NCBI GenBank assembly: GCA_963693635.1
Contig: CAVOBC010000018.1
Coordinates: forward strand, 1 to 25,693
Direction of reading: 5' to 3'
DNA: 25,693 nucleotides
Source of the DNA: CAVOBC01 sp963693635
GTDB taxonomy: Bacteria > Pseudomonadota > Gammaproteobacteria > Pseudomonadales > Azotimanducaceae
The notes beneath the pieces are model-generated. The model ran no database searches, was not told the DNA's origin, and worked only from the letters and a program-made list of their open reading frames with translations. This document shows positions 8,026 through 16,163 of the stretch, one piece after another. Position 1 is the stretch's first letter. Every line of letters starts with the position of its first letter. The translations under genes and the position numbers were made by a program.

Positions 8026-8262
8026 ATGGTCTCCGGAGGAGTCCGGCCCGCCGATGGGTCCGAATGCGCCACCGGCCAGATAGTCATCAGGATCGATGAC
8101 GCTGCGGTCACGGTGCTGATTGACCAGGATTGGCGGCCCTTGTCACAGGTGGACGATTGGTGGCAGGGCGATATTAAGCTGTCCGGCGCAAAGGCAACGG
8201 TCATTGCGCAGATGCAAGGCCAGGACGACTACGTCGGCATGTTGCGTTTCTCGATTGAGTAA
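8026..8262 (+). CDS. Small protein of unknown function
   Basis: I do not recognise this 78-residue frame. It is protein-like: alternating hydrophobic strands (IVIRIDD, VTVLIDQDW), a tryptophan pair (DDWWQGDI) and a final VGMLRFSIE, suggesting a small beta-rich domain. Codon choice resembles the neighbouring genes. The ATG at 8026 has AAGG eight bases upstream. It starts where the opposite-strand PEP-CTERM remnant ends, so it may itself be the 3' remainder of a larger gene joined there by a rearrangement. It ends in TAA, 140 bp before the PhyH gene. Confidence 0.45.
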   Translation: MVSGGVRPADGSECATGQIVIRIDDAAVTVLIDQDWRPLSQVDDWWQGDIKLSGAKATVIAQMQGQDDYVGMLRFSIE

Positions 8263-8402
8263 AGCTCGACTGATCTGACATGTGGCTGCGTTGGGGCATC
8301 AGCCAATTTGCTGGCGGCCTCTGGTAGCATCGCGCCTTTGATGTTTGATCGGAAAACCAGTCCCCGGAACCCGTATCCGGACAGTCCAGCGCGAGGGTTG
8401 CC

Positions 8403-9479
8403 ATGTCCACACTGCACGCCAACTATCTGTCGACGGATGAGAAAACGAGGTTGTATGACGACGGCTTTGTGGTACTCAAGCAGGCGCTCTCACGGGAGCA
8501 GACGGCACGTGCCAGGAAGCTGATCAACTCTGACCCGACCAGGATTGTGTGGGGCGACAACCCGATCATCAACGGCCTCTACAACGACTCGATTCTGGCT
8601 GAAGTACTCGACGAGGCCATGGGGCCCCATTCCCGACCGATAAACGCGCAGGTTGCCGTGACCATGCCCAATGCGAACGACGCGGTTGTCCGGGGCAAGG
8701 TCAACAGTACGCAACTGGCGTCGCTCAAGGGGCACGTCGATGGCGGCTGGGCCGGGGCCTGCCCAATCAAGGCGAGTGAGATCGTTGCGTCTGGCGGGTC
8801 GCTGCACACCTGGGGCCTGGATGGTGATCCGAAGTCGATGGGGCCCGCTGGCGGTGCGCCGCTTTGGCAAGACGAGGATCGGACGCTCGCAATCGGCAGT
8901 TACACTGCGCTTGCTGCGGTTTGCCTGAATGATCAAATGCGGCCCGGCAAAGGCCAGTTTGCGGTCCATCGGGGTGGCCATGTCGCGGCGGAGGCGCTGT
9001 TCAGGATGCAGCGCGACCGAGGTGGGCACCTTGGCGGGGGCGGTCCTTTGTGGCCGCGACTGGTCGAACACCCGGGCGATGTGGCGTTCGCCGGAATCAT
9101 GCCCGGCGCGATGACCGACGCGTATCCGGCGTTGCCTTTCGAGATGGACGGCTGGCCATGGCCGCACCTGACGCCTGTGTTGATGGAGGAGGGTGACGCG
9201 GTCATCGCCCTGCATTCGCTGCCGCACACGGCTACGCCGAATCTCAGTGATGACCCACGTATGAACGTACTGTTCAGGATTCGTCGGGGCCGACCCCAGA
9301 ACCCCTGGGAGGGCGACCACAGGGTCGGATGGGGCGTGTCAGACCATCCGGACCGGGCGCTGAACGGCGACTTTCTCGATTACCCGGAAACCTACGACCC
9401 CTATCTGGACTCGATCGAACGTTTGTGTGACCACTGGAGCGAGTGGGCCGGCATAACTCGGGTCATCAAGCACGCGTGA
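8403..9479 (+). CDS. Phytanoyl-CoA dioxygenase (PhyH) family protein
   Basis: Complete 358-residue Fe(II)/2-oxoglutarate dioxygenase-like protein. An N-terminal helix segment with YDDGFVVLKQ is typical of PhyH. The HxD motif is H111-V-D113 (GHVDGG), the distal His is probably H275 in HTATPN, and R286 in DPRMNVLFR would bind 2-oxoglutarate. GAGGG stands six bases before the ATG. It is diverged from the PhyH gene at the left edge in length and spacing, so the two are not a recent duplication. It probably hydroxylates a small organic acid or acyl compound. The next gene is convergent, with 39 bp between stops, so it looks monocistronic. Confidence 0.85.
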   Translation: MSTLHANYLSTDEKTRLYDDGFVVLKQALSREQTARARKLINSDPTRIVWGDNPIINGLYNDSILAEVLDEAMGPHSRPINAQVAVTMPNANDAVVRGKVNSTQLASLKGHVDGGWAGACPIKASEIVASGGSLHTWGLDGDPKSMGPAGGAPLWQDEDRTLAIGSYTALAAVCLNDQMRPGKGQFAVHRGGHVAAEALFRMQRDRGGHLGGGGPLWPRLVEHPGDVAFAGIMPGAMTDAYPALPFEMDGWPWPHLTPVLMEEGDAVIALHSLPHTATPNLSDDPRMNVLFRIRRGRPQNPWEGDHRVGWGVSDHPDRALNGDFLDYPETYDPYLDSIERLCDHWSEWAGITRVIKHA

Positions 9480-9518
9480 TGCGGCCGCCTTGAGGGAGGG
9501 CCGCGAGGACGCGTGCGG

Positions 9519-10196
9519 TCAGTCCGGAAATCCAACGAAGTTAACAACCTCGTCAACCGGGCGCCGGGTTGAGACGACTTCATTGGCAGCAAAGCCATCA
9601 GCCGGGTAGCCCATTGCGACGCAACTCATGATGATCTGGTCCTCCGGAATCCGGGCGTGCTCGCGAACGACTGGCGATTGCATGATGCCCTGACCGTTGA
9701 TGACGGCGCCGAGGCCCATCGACCACGCAGCGTTGACCAGGCAATTGACCACCGCGCCGCAGTCGAAGATTGCGATGTCGTTGTTCTCGAGGTCTTTGTC
9801 GAAGGTGATGACGACCGAAACCGGCGCGTCAAACTGGCGAAAACCGCGCATGACCCAGTCCTGACGTCGCGGCTTGTCGCCCCAGTCGATATCCATCGCC
9901 TCAAATAGCTGTGCGGCGATCGCGATCTGGCGCTTGCGGTGAACACCGGCATAAGCACCGTGCTGGCGGATCTCGCGCGACGGCTTCACACCCTGCATGT
10001 TTTTCTCGGTGTTGCCGGCGCGGATCGCGTCCAGCGCCTCCCCGGTGACAACGTGCAGATGCCACGGCTGGGTATTCATCGATGACGGGGCCCGCGTCGC
10101 TAGCGTGATGACTTCCCGAATAACGCCCTTGGGCACCGGGTCCATCTTGTAGCCACGGATGCTGCGCCGACCCATGACAACGTCTTCAAATTCCAT
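9519..10196 (-). CDS. Nitroreductase-family FMN oxidoreductase
   Basis: Protein of 225 residues with the nitroreductase FMN-binding signatures RRSIRGY (residues 10-16) and APSSMNTQPWH (36-46) and the late GMGLGAV-type segment (MGLGAVINGQ) followed by a conserved MGYP. Family enzymes reduce nitro groups, quinones, flavins or enones with NAD(P)H as homodimers. It is divergent from the luciferase-like operon across 193 bp; free FMN reduction for that monooxygenase is a possible role, but this is inference. The ribosome site is a weak GAGAG before the ATG at 10196. Confidence 0.9.
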   Translation of the reverse strand: MEFEDVVMGRRSIRGYKMDPVPKGVIREVITLATRAPSSMNTQPWHLHVVTGEALDAIRAGNTEKNMQGVKPSREIRQHGAYAGVHRKRQIAIAAQLFEAMDIDWGDKPRRQDWVMRGFRQFDAPVSVVITFDKDLENNDIAIFDCGAVVNCLVNAAWSMGLGAVINGQGIMQSPVVREHARIPEDQIIMSCVAMGYPADGFAANEVVSTRRPVDEVVNFVGFPD

Positions 10197-10218
10197 GCGT
10201 GTTCTCTCGTTAATGAAT

Positions 10219-10274
10219 GTGTTTGAAAAAGCGTGTTTGAAAAATGTGTCGGAAAAAAGGGCGTCTTGAAAAAC
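10219..10274. repeat. Four imperfect 13-15 bp A-tract repeats
   Basis: Units gtgtttgaaaaagc, gtgtttgaaaaat, gtgtcggaaaaaag and ggcgtcttgaaaaac follow one another in the divergent promoter region of the nitroreductase and luciferase-like operon. The A-tracts stand out in this GC-rich DNA and recur roughly every 14 bp, so they could bend DNA or bind a regulator. Confidence 0.5.
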
Positions 10275-10389
10275 TCAGCGCGGAACTTGCCTAGACCGCA
10301 AACAAATGTCAAAGGTCAGCGACTGCGCGCCGGGCGCGTCCTGATAGAATCGGGGCTCGCACTTGCACGTCCACTTTGCGGAGAGAGCT

Positions 10390-11508
10390 ATGAAGTTCGG
10401 TATCTTTTATGAAATCAGTGTGCCACGTCCCTGGGGGCCGGAAACAGAACGTCAGGTGTATGACAACTGCATCGAGCAGGCGGTGCTGGCTGACAAGCTC
10501 GGCTATGACTACGTCTGGGCGGTGGAGCACCACTTCCTTGAAGAGTACTCGCACTGCAGCGCGCCGGAGATCTTTCTCGCTACGATCGCCGCGAAAACCG
10601 AACAGATACGGGTCGGGCATGGCATCAATGTGTGTGTCCCGGAGATCAATCATCCCATCCGTATTGCCGAGCGCAGCGCCGTTCTGGACCTCTGTTCCCA
10701 CGGTCGGCTTGAGGTAGGTACCGGACGCAGCGCCACGTGGACCGAACTCGGTGGCTTCCAGGCGAATCCCGACAACACCAAGGCGACCTGGGATGAGTTT
10801 GTGCGGGTGCTGCCAAAAATGTGGATGCAGGAACGCTTTTCGTACGAGGGCACGTACTTTTCGATGCCCGAGCGCGCGATACTGCCCAAGCCGTATCAAA
10901 AGCCGCATCCGCCCATGTGGGTCGCGGTGACGAGTCCGGGCACAGAGATTGATGCTGCAGAGCGCGGCATGGGGGCGCTCGGTCTGGTCTTTGCCGACCT
11001 TGCCGAGCAGGAGCGCAAGGTCAAGGCGTACCGCAAAGCGATTGAAAACTGCAATCCGGTTGGCGCGTTTGTGAACGACACGGTGGCGTCCGTTAATTTC
11101 ATGTACTGCCATCCGGACGACGCTGAGGGCAAGGCAATTGGCCAACGCATGCAGGGCACCTTCGGTTACCTTGCGTCTCAGCTCGTCTCGGCGCGGGAGG
11201 TCTATGCCTCACCGTCGTACGGCAGCTTTGGTCTGTTGCCACAGATCCGGCGGCGTCAGAGCGGGCCTGCTGCTCAGCCGCAGCGACCCGCCGGCATGTG
11301 TATCGGCAATCCCGAGGAGATCATCAAGGCGGTGAAGGGCTGGGAGAGCACTGGCGTCGACGTCATGAACTTTCTGCTGAATGCCAATGAATCGATCCCG
11401 CATCAGCAGATCCTGGATAGCCTGACGCTGTTTGCTGAAGAGGTGATTCCGCATTTCAAGGAGACGCCGGCTGTTGACACGCAACCGGTCGCTGCGGAGG
11501 AGTCCTGA
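10390..11508 (+). CDS. LLM-class flavin-dependent monooxygenase
   Basis: Luciferase-like TIM-barrel protein of 372 residues. It opens MKFGIFYEI, has AVEHHF early, then GHGINV, the NHPIRIAERSAVLD segment and GRLEVGTGRS, all classic for the bacterial-luciferase family that uses FMNH2 and O2. These enzymes perform Baeyer-Villiger, desulphonating, ring-opening or hydroxylating reactions. A TTG at 10363 is in frame, but GGAGAG directly before the ATG at 10390 and the family N-terminus decide the start. Its stop codon is followed after one base by the ATG of the next gene, so it leads a translationally coupled operon. A reduced-flavin supplier is needed; the divergent nitroreductase is one candidate. 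Confidence 0.92.
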   Translation: MKFGIFYEISVPRPWGPETERQVYDNCIEQAVLADKLGYDYVWAVEHHFLEEYSHCSAPEIFLATIAAKTEQIRVGHGINVCVPEINHPIRIAERSAVLDLCSHGRLEVGTGRSATWTELGGFQANPDNTKATWDEFVRVLPKMWMQERFSYEGTYFSMPERAILPKPYQKPHPPMWVAVTSPGTEIDAAERGMGALGLVFADLAEQERKVKAYRKAIENCNPVGAFVNDTVASVNFMYCHPDDAEGKAIGQRMQGTFGYLASQLVSAREVYASPSYGSFGLLPQIRRRQSGPAAQPQRPAGMCIGNPEEIIKAVKGWESTGVDVMNFLLNANESIPHQQILDSLTLFAEEVIPHFKETPAVDTQPVAAEES

Positions 11509-11509
11509 G

Positions 11510-12274
11510 ATGCCTATCTTCGGTGAACTCGACAGTGCAACGCGACTGCACCGCTGCGCAGAAGTGACGCGACTTGCGACGGCCGATGACGCTTTTGATG
11601 TGGCTGACGTCGACATTTTGACCTTTACCAACGAGATCGATACGCGTTCTGCGTTCACGGTCATCCCGAAGGCGCTGCACCCATCGCTGCCGCCGTACAT
11701 GACGATCATCTTCCGGCGCCACCCGGACAGTCGTTTTGGCCCCCTGACGACGGTCGAGATGAACATCCGGGCGAGATCGACCATCCATCAAGTTGGCTAC
11801 ACGGTGGCGAGTTTTACGGACAACCCAGATGCGACAGCCTGGCTGCGGGATCAATACGGCTTCCCGTCGCGCACCGCCGAGATTCGGTGTGAGCAGCGCT
11901 ACACCGGCGTCGTTGCTGAGGTGTCGGTGGCGGGCGAAACACTATTTGCGGGTGAATTACGCACGCCGCACTACATTTCACCGACGGACGTATTGTTCAC
12001 GCCAACCCTCAACCTTGCGCTCGTTGACGGGCAACTGAAGCTCGTGCAGCAGGAGCTCGAATACACGCTTGAGAAGGCGGAACGGGGATCGGCCGTGATC
12101 AGCGCATTCGATGCAAAGGCACTTGGCGAACCGGCGATCGAGCTCACCAATCCACTGCCACCAACCTTTGTGCATGCCAGGGAAGTTGGCTACGGCAGCG
12201 TGCGCTTTCTGGTCGACCCGGAGCGCCCGGCGATGTCGGGCACGGTCGACCTTGAGAAGAAAGCCGCTAGCTGA
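11510..12274 (+). CDS. Acetoacetate decarboxylase-fold protein lacking the Schiff-base lysine
   Basis: Protein of 254 residues that fits the acetoacetate decarboxylase family (PF06314-like): PPYMTIIFRR near residue 65, a GFP..AEI core near 117-125 and LVDGQLKL later. In true decarboxylases the equivalent of GFP is followed by a Lys-Lys pair whose first lysine forms the Schiff base; here the pair is S120-R121, and no lysine stands nearby. Decarboxylation by the known mechanism is therefore unlikely. It may bind or transform a different keto/enol compound. GGAGGAG before the ATG and the 1-nt gap to the monooxygenase gene show tight coupling; a 13-nt gap follows to the acylase. Confidence 0.72.
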   Translation: MPIFGELDSATRLHRCAEVTRLATADDAFDVADVDILTFTNEIDTRSAFTVIPKALHPSLPPYMTIIFRRHPDSRFGPLTTVEMNIRARSTIHQVGYTVASFTDNPDATAWLRDQYGFPSRTAEIRCEQRYTGVVAEVSVAGETLFAGELRTPHYISPTDVLFTPTLNLALVDGQLKLVQQELEYTLEKAERGSAVISAFDAKALGEPAIELTNPLPPTFVHAREVGYGSVRFLVDPERPAMSGTVDLEKKAAS

Positions 12275-12287
12275 ACCCAGGACGACC

Positions 12288-14633
12288 ATGACCCCACGCC
12301 TGACCCGCGAGTTGCTCGAAGCTGCGCTGCCTGATGTGACCGCAGATGTGGACACGGCTGGATTGAGCGAACCCGTGGACGTGTGCCGCGATGCTTGGGG
12401 CATCCCCCACTTGCGTGCTGCGAATGAGCGCGATGCCTTCTTTGCGCAGGGCTTTGTCACGGCGCAGGATCGGCTGTGGCACATGGACTACGACCGCGCC
12501 CGCGCGCTCGGTTGCTGGTCCCGGTTCGCGGGGCCTAAAGGGCTGACGGAAGACCGCATGATGCGGACGTTTGGTCTGGCGCGGGCGTCGAAAGCGGACT
12601 ATGACGTCTCAAGTCCAGCGGCGCGCGCGATGCTTGATGCCTATGCGGCGGGTGTGAACGCGTTCATCGCCACAACCAGCACTCTGCCGGTTGAATACCA
12701 GCTGGTTGGCGCGACGCCCGCAGTGTGGGAACCATGGCACTGCATTGCGGTGTACAAGGTTCGCAACATGCTGATGGGCACCTACGAGATGAAGCTGTGG
12801 CGCGCACGCCTCGCCTTGAAGCTCGGCGCGGCGCAGGCGGCGCCACTCTTTCGTGGCTACCCTGACGACAGCCTCGTTGCCGTGCCGCCTGGGGAGTTCT
12901 TTGGCGAGGCTTCGCTCGCGTGTCTCGACGAACTGGCGAGTGCCGCGCGAGAACTCAACTGGCTGGATGAGATCGACGGCGGCAGCAACGCGTGGGTTAT
13001 CGGCGGCGAGCGGACGAAGTCTGGCAAACCGTTGGTGGCGGGCGACTCGCATCGCGGGCTTGATACGCCGAATGTGTACTACCAGGTGCACATGACGTGT
13101 CCGCAGTTTCGGGTCAGCGGCTTCGCGCTGCCGGGCGTCCCCGGCGCACCGCACTTCAGTCACACGGCTTACGTCGGGTGGGGCATGACCCACGGCTTCG
13201 GTGATTATCAGGATCTGTACATCGAGCGCTTCCGTACTGAAGACGGCGTTCTTGAGTACGAATTCGAGGGCGCGTGGCACGCGGCGGACGTCCGGCAGGA
13301 GCGTATCGACGTGCGAGGTGGCGAATCGGTACGTCTGCCCGTTGTGTGCACCCGGCACGGGCCGGTCATTACGGGCGATCCCCGGGCGGGTTATGGCATC
13401 ACGTTCAGGCACACGGGCACCAGCGCCGGCACGGCGTGGCCGGACACCGTTCATGACCTTTTGACCGCCAGAAACGCGGACGAGGCAGAAGCCGCATTGC
13501 GGGAGTGGACTGAACCGGTCAACAACTTCGTGTACGCCGACGTCGACGGCGAGTTCGGTTACCGCTACCGGGGCCGCATACCGGTCAGGAACATGGCGAA
13601 CGCCTGGGTGCCGGTGCCGGGCTGGACTGGTGCGAACGAGTGGCATGGACAGATTCCGTTCGAGGAACTACCGCATGCGCGCAACCCGGCTGCGGGCTTT
13701 GTGGTGACCTGCAACAACGCACCGACGACCGCCGACTATCCCCATTATCTCAACACCTACTTCGCGCCGGACACTCGGGCGCGTCGCATCACTAAGCGGC
13801 TGGGTGAGCTGCCGGCCGGCCGTGCTGATATCGACGAGATGGCATCCGTACATGCGGATTGCATCTCGATTCCGGCACAAGCACTGGTCAGGTATGTGGC
13901 ACTGCTGAAGCCGACAGACCCGCAGGTGGCGCGGGCACGGGATGTGCTTTTGGCCTGGGATTGTCGGATGGACCGGGATGCCGCAGGCGCGGCGATCTAT
14001 GGCGCTACCCGCACGCAGATGCTCGCTGACATTGTCGAGTCGGCCCTGGGTGATCTCGCCAGTGAGGCGCTTGGTACATCGGGTATTGGCAGGGGCGCCG
14101 CGACCCATGTCGGGCAGATCTTCGCTCGTGCTGTGCGGGCCATGGAGCAGGGTGACGATAGCGCGCTTACGGGCGGGCTGACCTGGCCCGCACAGATCGA
14201 GTCGGCACTCACGCGCGCCGTTGCCGAGTTGTCAGAACGCCTGGGTGACGACATGACCAACTGGTCCTGGGGCGCGGTGCACCACACGCGGCCGCAACAC
14301 CCGTTGTCGCGGATCTTTCCGGATTGCGCGGATCTGCTCGATCCGCCCCCGGTCGTGACACATGGCGATGCCGACACCCCGCTCGCCGGCGCGTATTCGT
14401 CGGCGGATCGGTTTGTGCAAACGCTCATGTCGGTCAATCGCTACATCCATGACCCATCAGACTGGCGCCGTTCTCGCTGGATTGTGCCGCTTGGGGCGTC
14501 CGGCCATGCGGGCAGCCCGCATTACGCGGACCAGGCGAGCTTGTGGGCGGACGTCGCGACGGTTCCACAACTGTGGGATTGGGACGATATCATTGCAGAT
14601 GCGGAGACGCGGCAGCGACTTCTGCCCCGATGA
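12288..14633 (+). CDS. Penicillin acylase-family Ntn amidohydrolase
   Basis: 781-residue precursor of the penicillin G acylase/AHL acylase family. The N-terminal part has DVCRDAWGIPHLRA and GFVTAQDRLWHMD; the predicted autocleavage site is at G232-S233 in GGSNAW, making S233 the N-terminal nucleophile of the beta chain. Downstream PGAPHFSH, GWGMTHGFGD and VVTCNNAP fit the oxyanion and substrate pocket region. It should hydrolyse an amide of some acyl compound. Unlike most members it shows no signal peptide; an in-frame upstream extension to 12111 lies inside the previous gene and is not secretory either. AGGA precedes the ATG. The stop overlaps the ATG of the transporter by four bases. Confidence 0.9.
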   Translation: MTPRLTRELLEAALPDVTADVDTAGLSEPVDVCRDAWGIPHLRAANERDAFFAQGFVTAQDRLWHMDYDRARALGCWSRFAGPKGLTEDRMMRTFGLARASKADYDVSSPAARAMLDAYAAGVNAFIATTSTLPVEYQLVGATPAVWEPWHCIAVYKVRNMLMGTYEMKLWRARLALKLGAAQAAPLFRGYPDDSLVAVPPGEFFGEASLACLDELASAARELNWLDEIDGGSNAWVIGGERTKSGKPLVAGDSHRGLDTPNVYYQVHMTCPQFRVSGFALPGVPGAPHFSHTAYVGWGMTHGFGDYQDLYIERFRTEDGVLEYEFEGAWHAADVRQERIDVRGGESVRLPVVCTRHGPVITGDPRAGYGITFRHTGTSAGTAWPDTVHDLLTARNADEAEAALREWTEPVNNFVYADVDGEFGYRYRGRIPVRNMANAWVPVPGWTGANEWHGQIPFEELPHARNPAAGFVVTCNNAPTTADYPHYLNTYFAPDTRARRITKRLGELPAGRADIDEMASVHADCISIPAQALVRYVALLKPTDPQVARARDVLLAWDCRMDRDAAGAAIYGATRTQMLADIVESALGDLASEALGTSGIGRGAATHVGQIFARAVRAMEQGDDSALTGGLTWPAQIESALTRAVAELSERLGDDMTNWSWGAVHHTRPQHPLSRIFPDCADLLDPPPVVTHGDADTPLAGAYSSADRFVQTLMSVNRYIHDPSDWRRSRWIVPLGASGHAGSPHYADQASLWADVATVPQLWDWDDIIADAETRQRLLPR

Positions 14634-15892
14634 ATGTCGCGGTGCCCGCCAGGACGGGCCTTTTCTACGGATACATCCTGGTCGGATACTCGTTCACGGT
14701 TCTGTTTCTCGCGTCCAGCTTCTTCCTGCATTCCCGTGGCATCTTCTTTCCCCACTGGATGGCTGACTTCGGCGTTGACCGGACAGAGATTTCGCTCGCC
14801 ATCACGCTCACCCTCTTCACGGGCAGTTGCCTCGCACCCGTCATCGGCTACCTGATCGACCGGTTTCCGATCCGGGTCATCACCAGCATCGGCGCGTTGT
14901 GGCTTGCTACCGGCTACACCCTGATCCGCATGGCCGACAGCTACTATGGCTTCCTGGCATGCCTGCTGATCTTTCAGAGTATCGGTTGGGCGAGTGTGGG
15001 TCCGCTTGTACACACGAAATTGATGGTGAACTGGTTTGATCGCAATCGGGGCATGGCGATCGGCGTTGCCATCATGGGAATCTCCGTCGCAGGCGTCGTC
15101 ATGCCAACGGTCGCGACCTACTTCACCGAGACGTATGGCTGGCGCGATACCTACATTTTGTACGGCGCGATACTGGCTTTTGTTTTTGTGCCGCTCGCGC
15201 TCCTGTTAATTCGGCAGTCGCCAGCGGACGTCGGCCAGTTGCCTGACGGTGAAACCAACGCGCCGCCCGCGATTGAACGCACGGGACCTGAACAGACGGG
15301 GTTTGCGGTCTATCGCGAATTCCTCTCTTCCCGGCCGTTCTGGAGCGTCGTTTTGACCTTCACGCTGATGAATGGTGTTTACAGCGCGATGATCACCCAT
15401 CTGCCGAGTTATCTAACGACAGAGCGCGGCTTTGACATGTACGACGCGTCCATGGTGCTGGGGGTTGCCGGGGCCTTCGCGATTGGCGGCAAGATTGTAT
15501 TTGGCTGGATGATGGATCACATCCGGGCGCGGACCACGGTGTTGATTGGTGTTGCGGCGTATTTTCTGTCCACACTCGTGTTCATTACCGCGACCAACTA
15601 CGAGTTCATCATGCTCGCGGCGGGGCTTTTTGGCCTGGGCTTTGGCGGTATGGTGCCCGTTCGATCGGTGCTGTTGTCGCGGATTTTCGGGGTCGCCAGG
15701 TTCTCGCGCGTCAATGGACTCTTCTCGTTCTTCCTCGCCCCGGCAACCTTCTGGGTACTGGCCACGGGCTACATCGCCGACAGGTTTGGCACTTACACGG
15801 TCGCCTTCGAGGTCTGGGCCTGCTGTTTCTTCCTGGCAGGGGTCGTGACCGTCGTCGTCAGGTTGCCGGATCGGCAGGACGCCGTTGCATAG
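14630..15892 (+). CDS. MFS transporter
   Basis: 420-residue major facilitator protein with about twelve hydrophobic segments and the conserved loop after helix 2 (GYLIDRFPIRV). The opening (GLFYGYILVGYSFTVLF) and second-half loop GWMMDHIRARTTV resemble the oxalate/formate antiporter and monocarboxylate branch of MFS, so an organic-anion substrate is likely. The ATG is part of ATGA overlapping the acylase stop, so the two are translationally coupled; it probably imports the compound handled by this operon or exports a product. Longer in-frame starts upstream lie inside the acylase gene and lack membrane character. Confidence 0.9.
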   Translation: MNVAVPARTGLFYGYILVGYSFTVLFLASSFFLHSRGIFFPHWMADFGVDRTEISLAITLTLFTGSCLAPVIGYLIDRFPIRVITSIGALWLATGYTLIRMADSYYGFLACLLIFQSIGWASVGPLVHTKLMVNWFDRNRGMAIGVAIMGISVAGVVMPTVATYFTETYGWRDTYILYGAILAFVFVPLALLLIRQSPADVGQLPDGETNAPPAIERTGPEQTGFAVYREFLSSRPFWSVVLTFTLMNGVYSAMITHLPSYLTTERGFDMYDASMVLGVAGAFAIGGKIVFGWMMDHIRARTTVLIGVAAYFLSTLVFITATNYEFIMLAAGLFGLGFGGMVPVRSVLLSRIFGVARFSRVNGLFSFFLAPATFWVLATGYIADRFGTYTVAFEVWACCFFLAGVVTVVVRLPDRQDAVA

Positions 15893-16138
15893 GGCGCCGT
15901 TGCTGAGAACGCGGTGGCTAAAAGAAAGGCAGAAAGTGGGTGTGCAGAGCCACGGCACCCGATTCAAGCGCCATAAGACAAAGAGCGGATACGTTAGTTG
16001 TGTCCGTGCGAGCGGTCTGCAGAACGCTTTTCAGACACTTGCAGTGAGGCGACGTTATCGTTGAGTATGGCGCTGCAGGGCAAGCACAGGGGTCAGCACT
16101 CACGGCGCTTTACGCCCACCCTATTTCAAAAAAGTCTT

Positions 16139-16153
16139 TTGAGAGTCTCTCAA
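16139..16153. promoter_or_regulatory. Perfect palindrome over the ribosome site
   Basis: TTGAGAG-T-CTCTCAA, a perfect 7-bp inverted repeat with a one-base centre, ends inside the AAGGAG Shine-Dalgarno of the Baeyer-Villiger gene. It could be an operator, or an RNA hairpin is unlikely with a 1-nt loop. Preceding bases 15893-16138 carry no gene I can support. Confidence 0.45.
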
Positions 16154-16163
16154 GGAGCAACCA

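Noticed and set aside
8021..8204. N-terminal half of the 122-residue minus-strand PEP-CTERM frame
   Set aside because: No signal peptide or family character; the opposite strand codes better here.
10309..11145. 278-residue minus-strand frame opposite the luciferase-like gene
   Set aside because: Antisense shadow of a gene with clear LLM motifs.
12111..12287. Longer N-terminus for the penicillin acylase-like protein
   Set aside because: It lies inside the ADC-fold gene in another frame, is not a signal peptide, and the ATG at 12288 has its own ribosome site.
12609..13646. 345-residue minus-strand frame opposite the acylase
   Set aside because: It lies wholly inside a gene with catalytic motifs, is rich in Arg/His/Pro/Val as antisense frames of GC-rich genes are, and shows no family signature.
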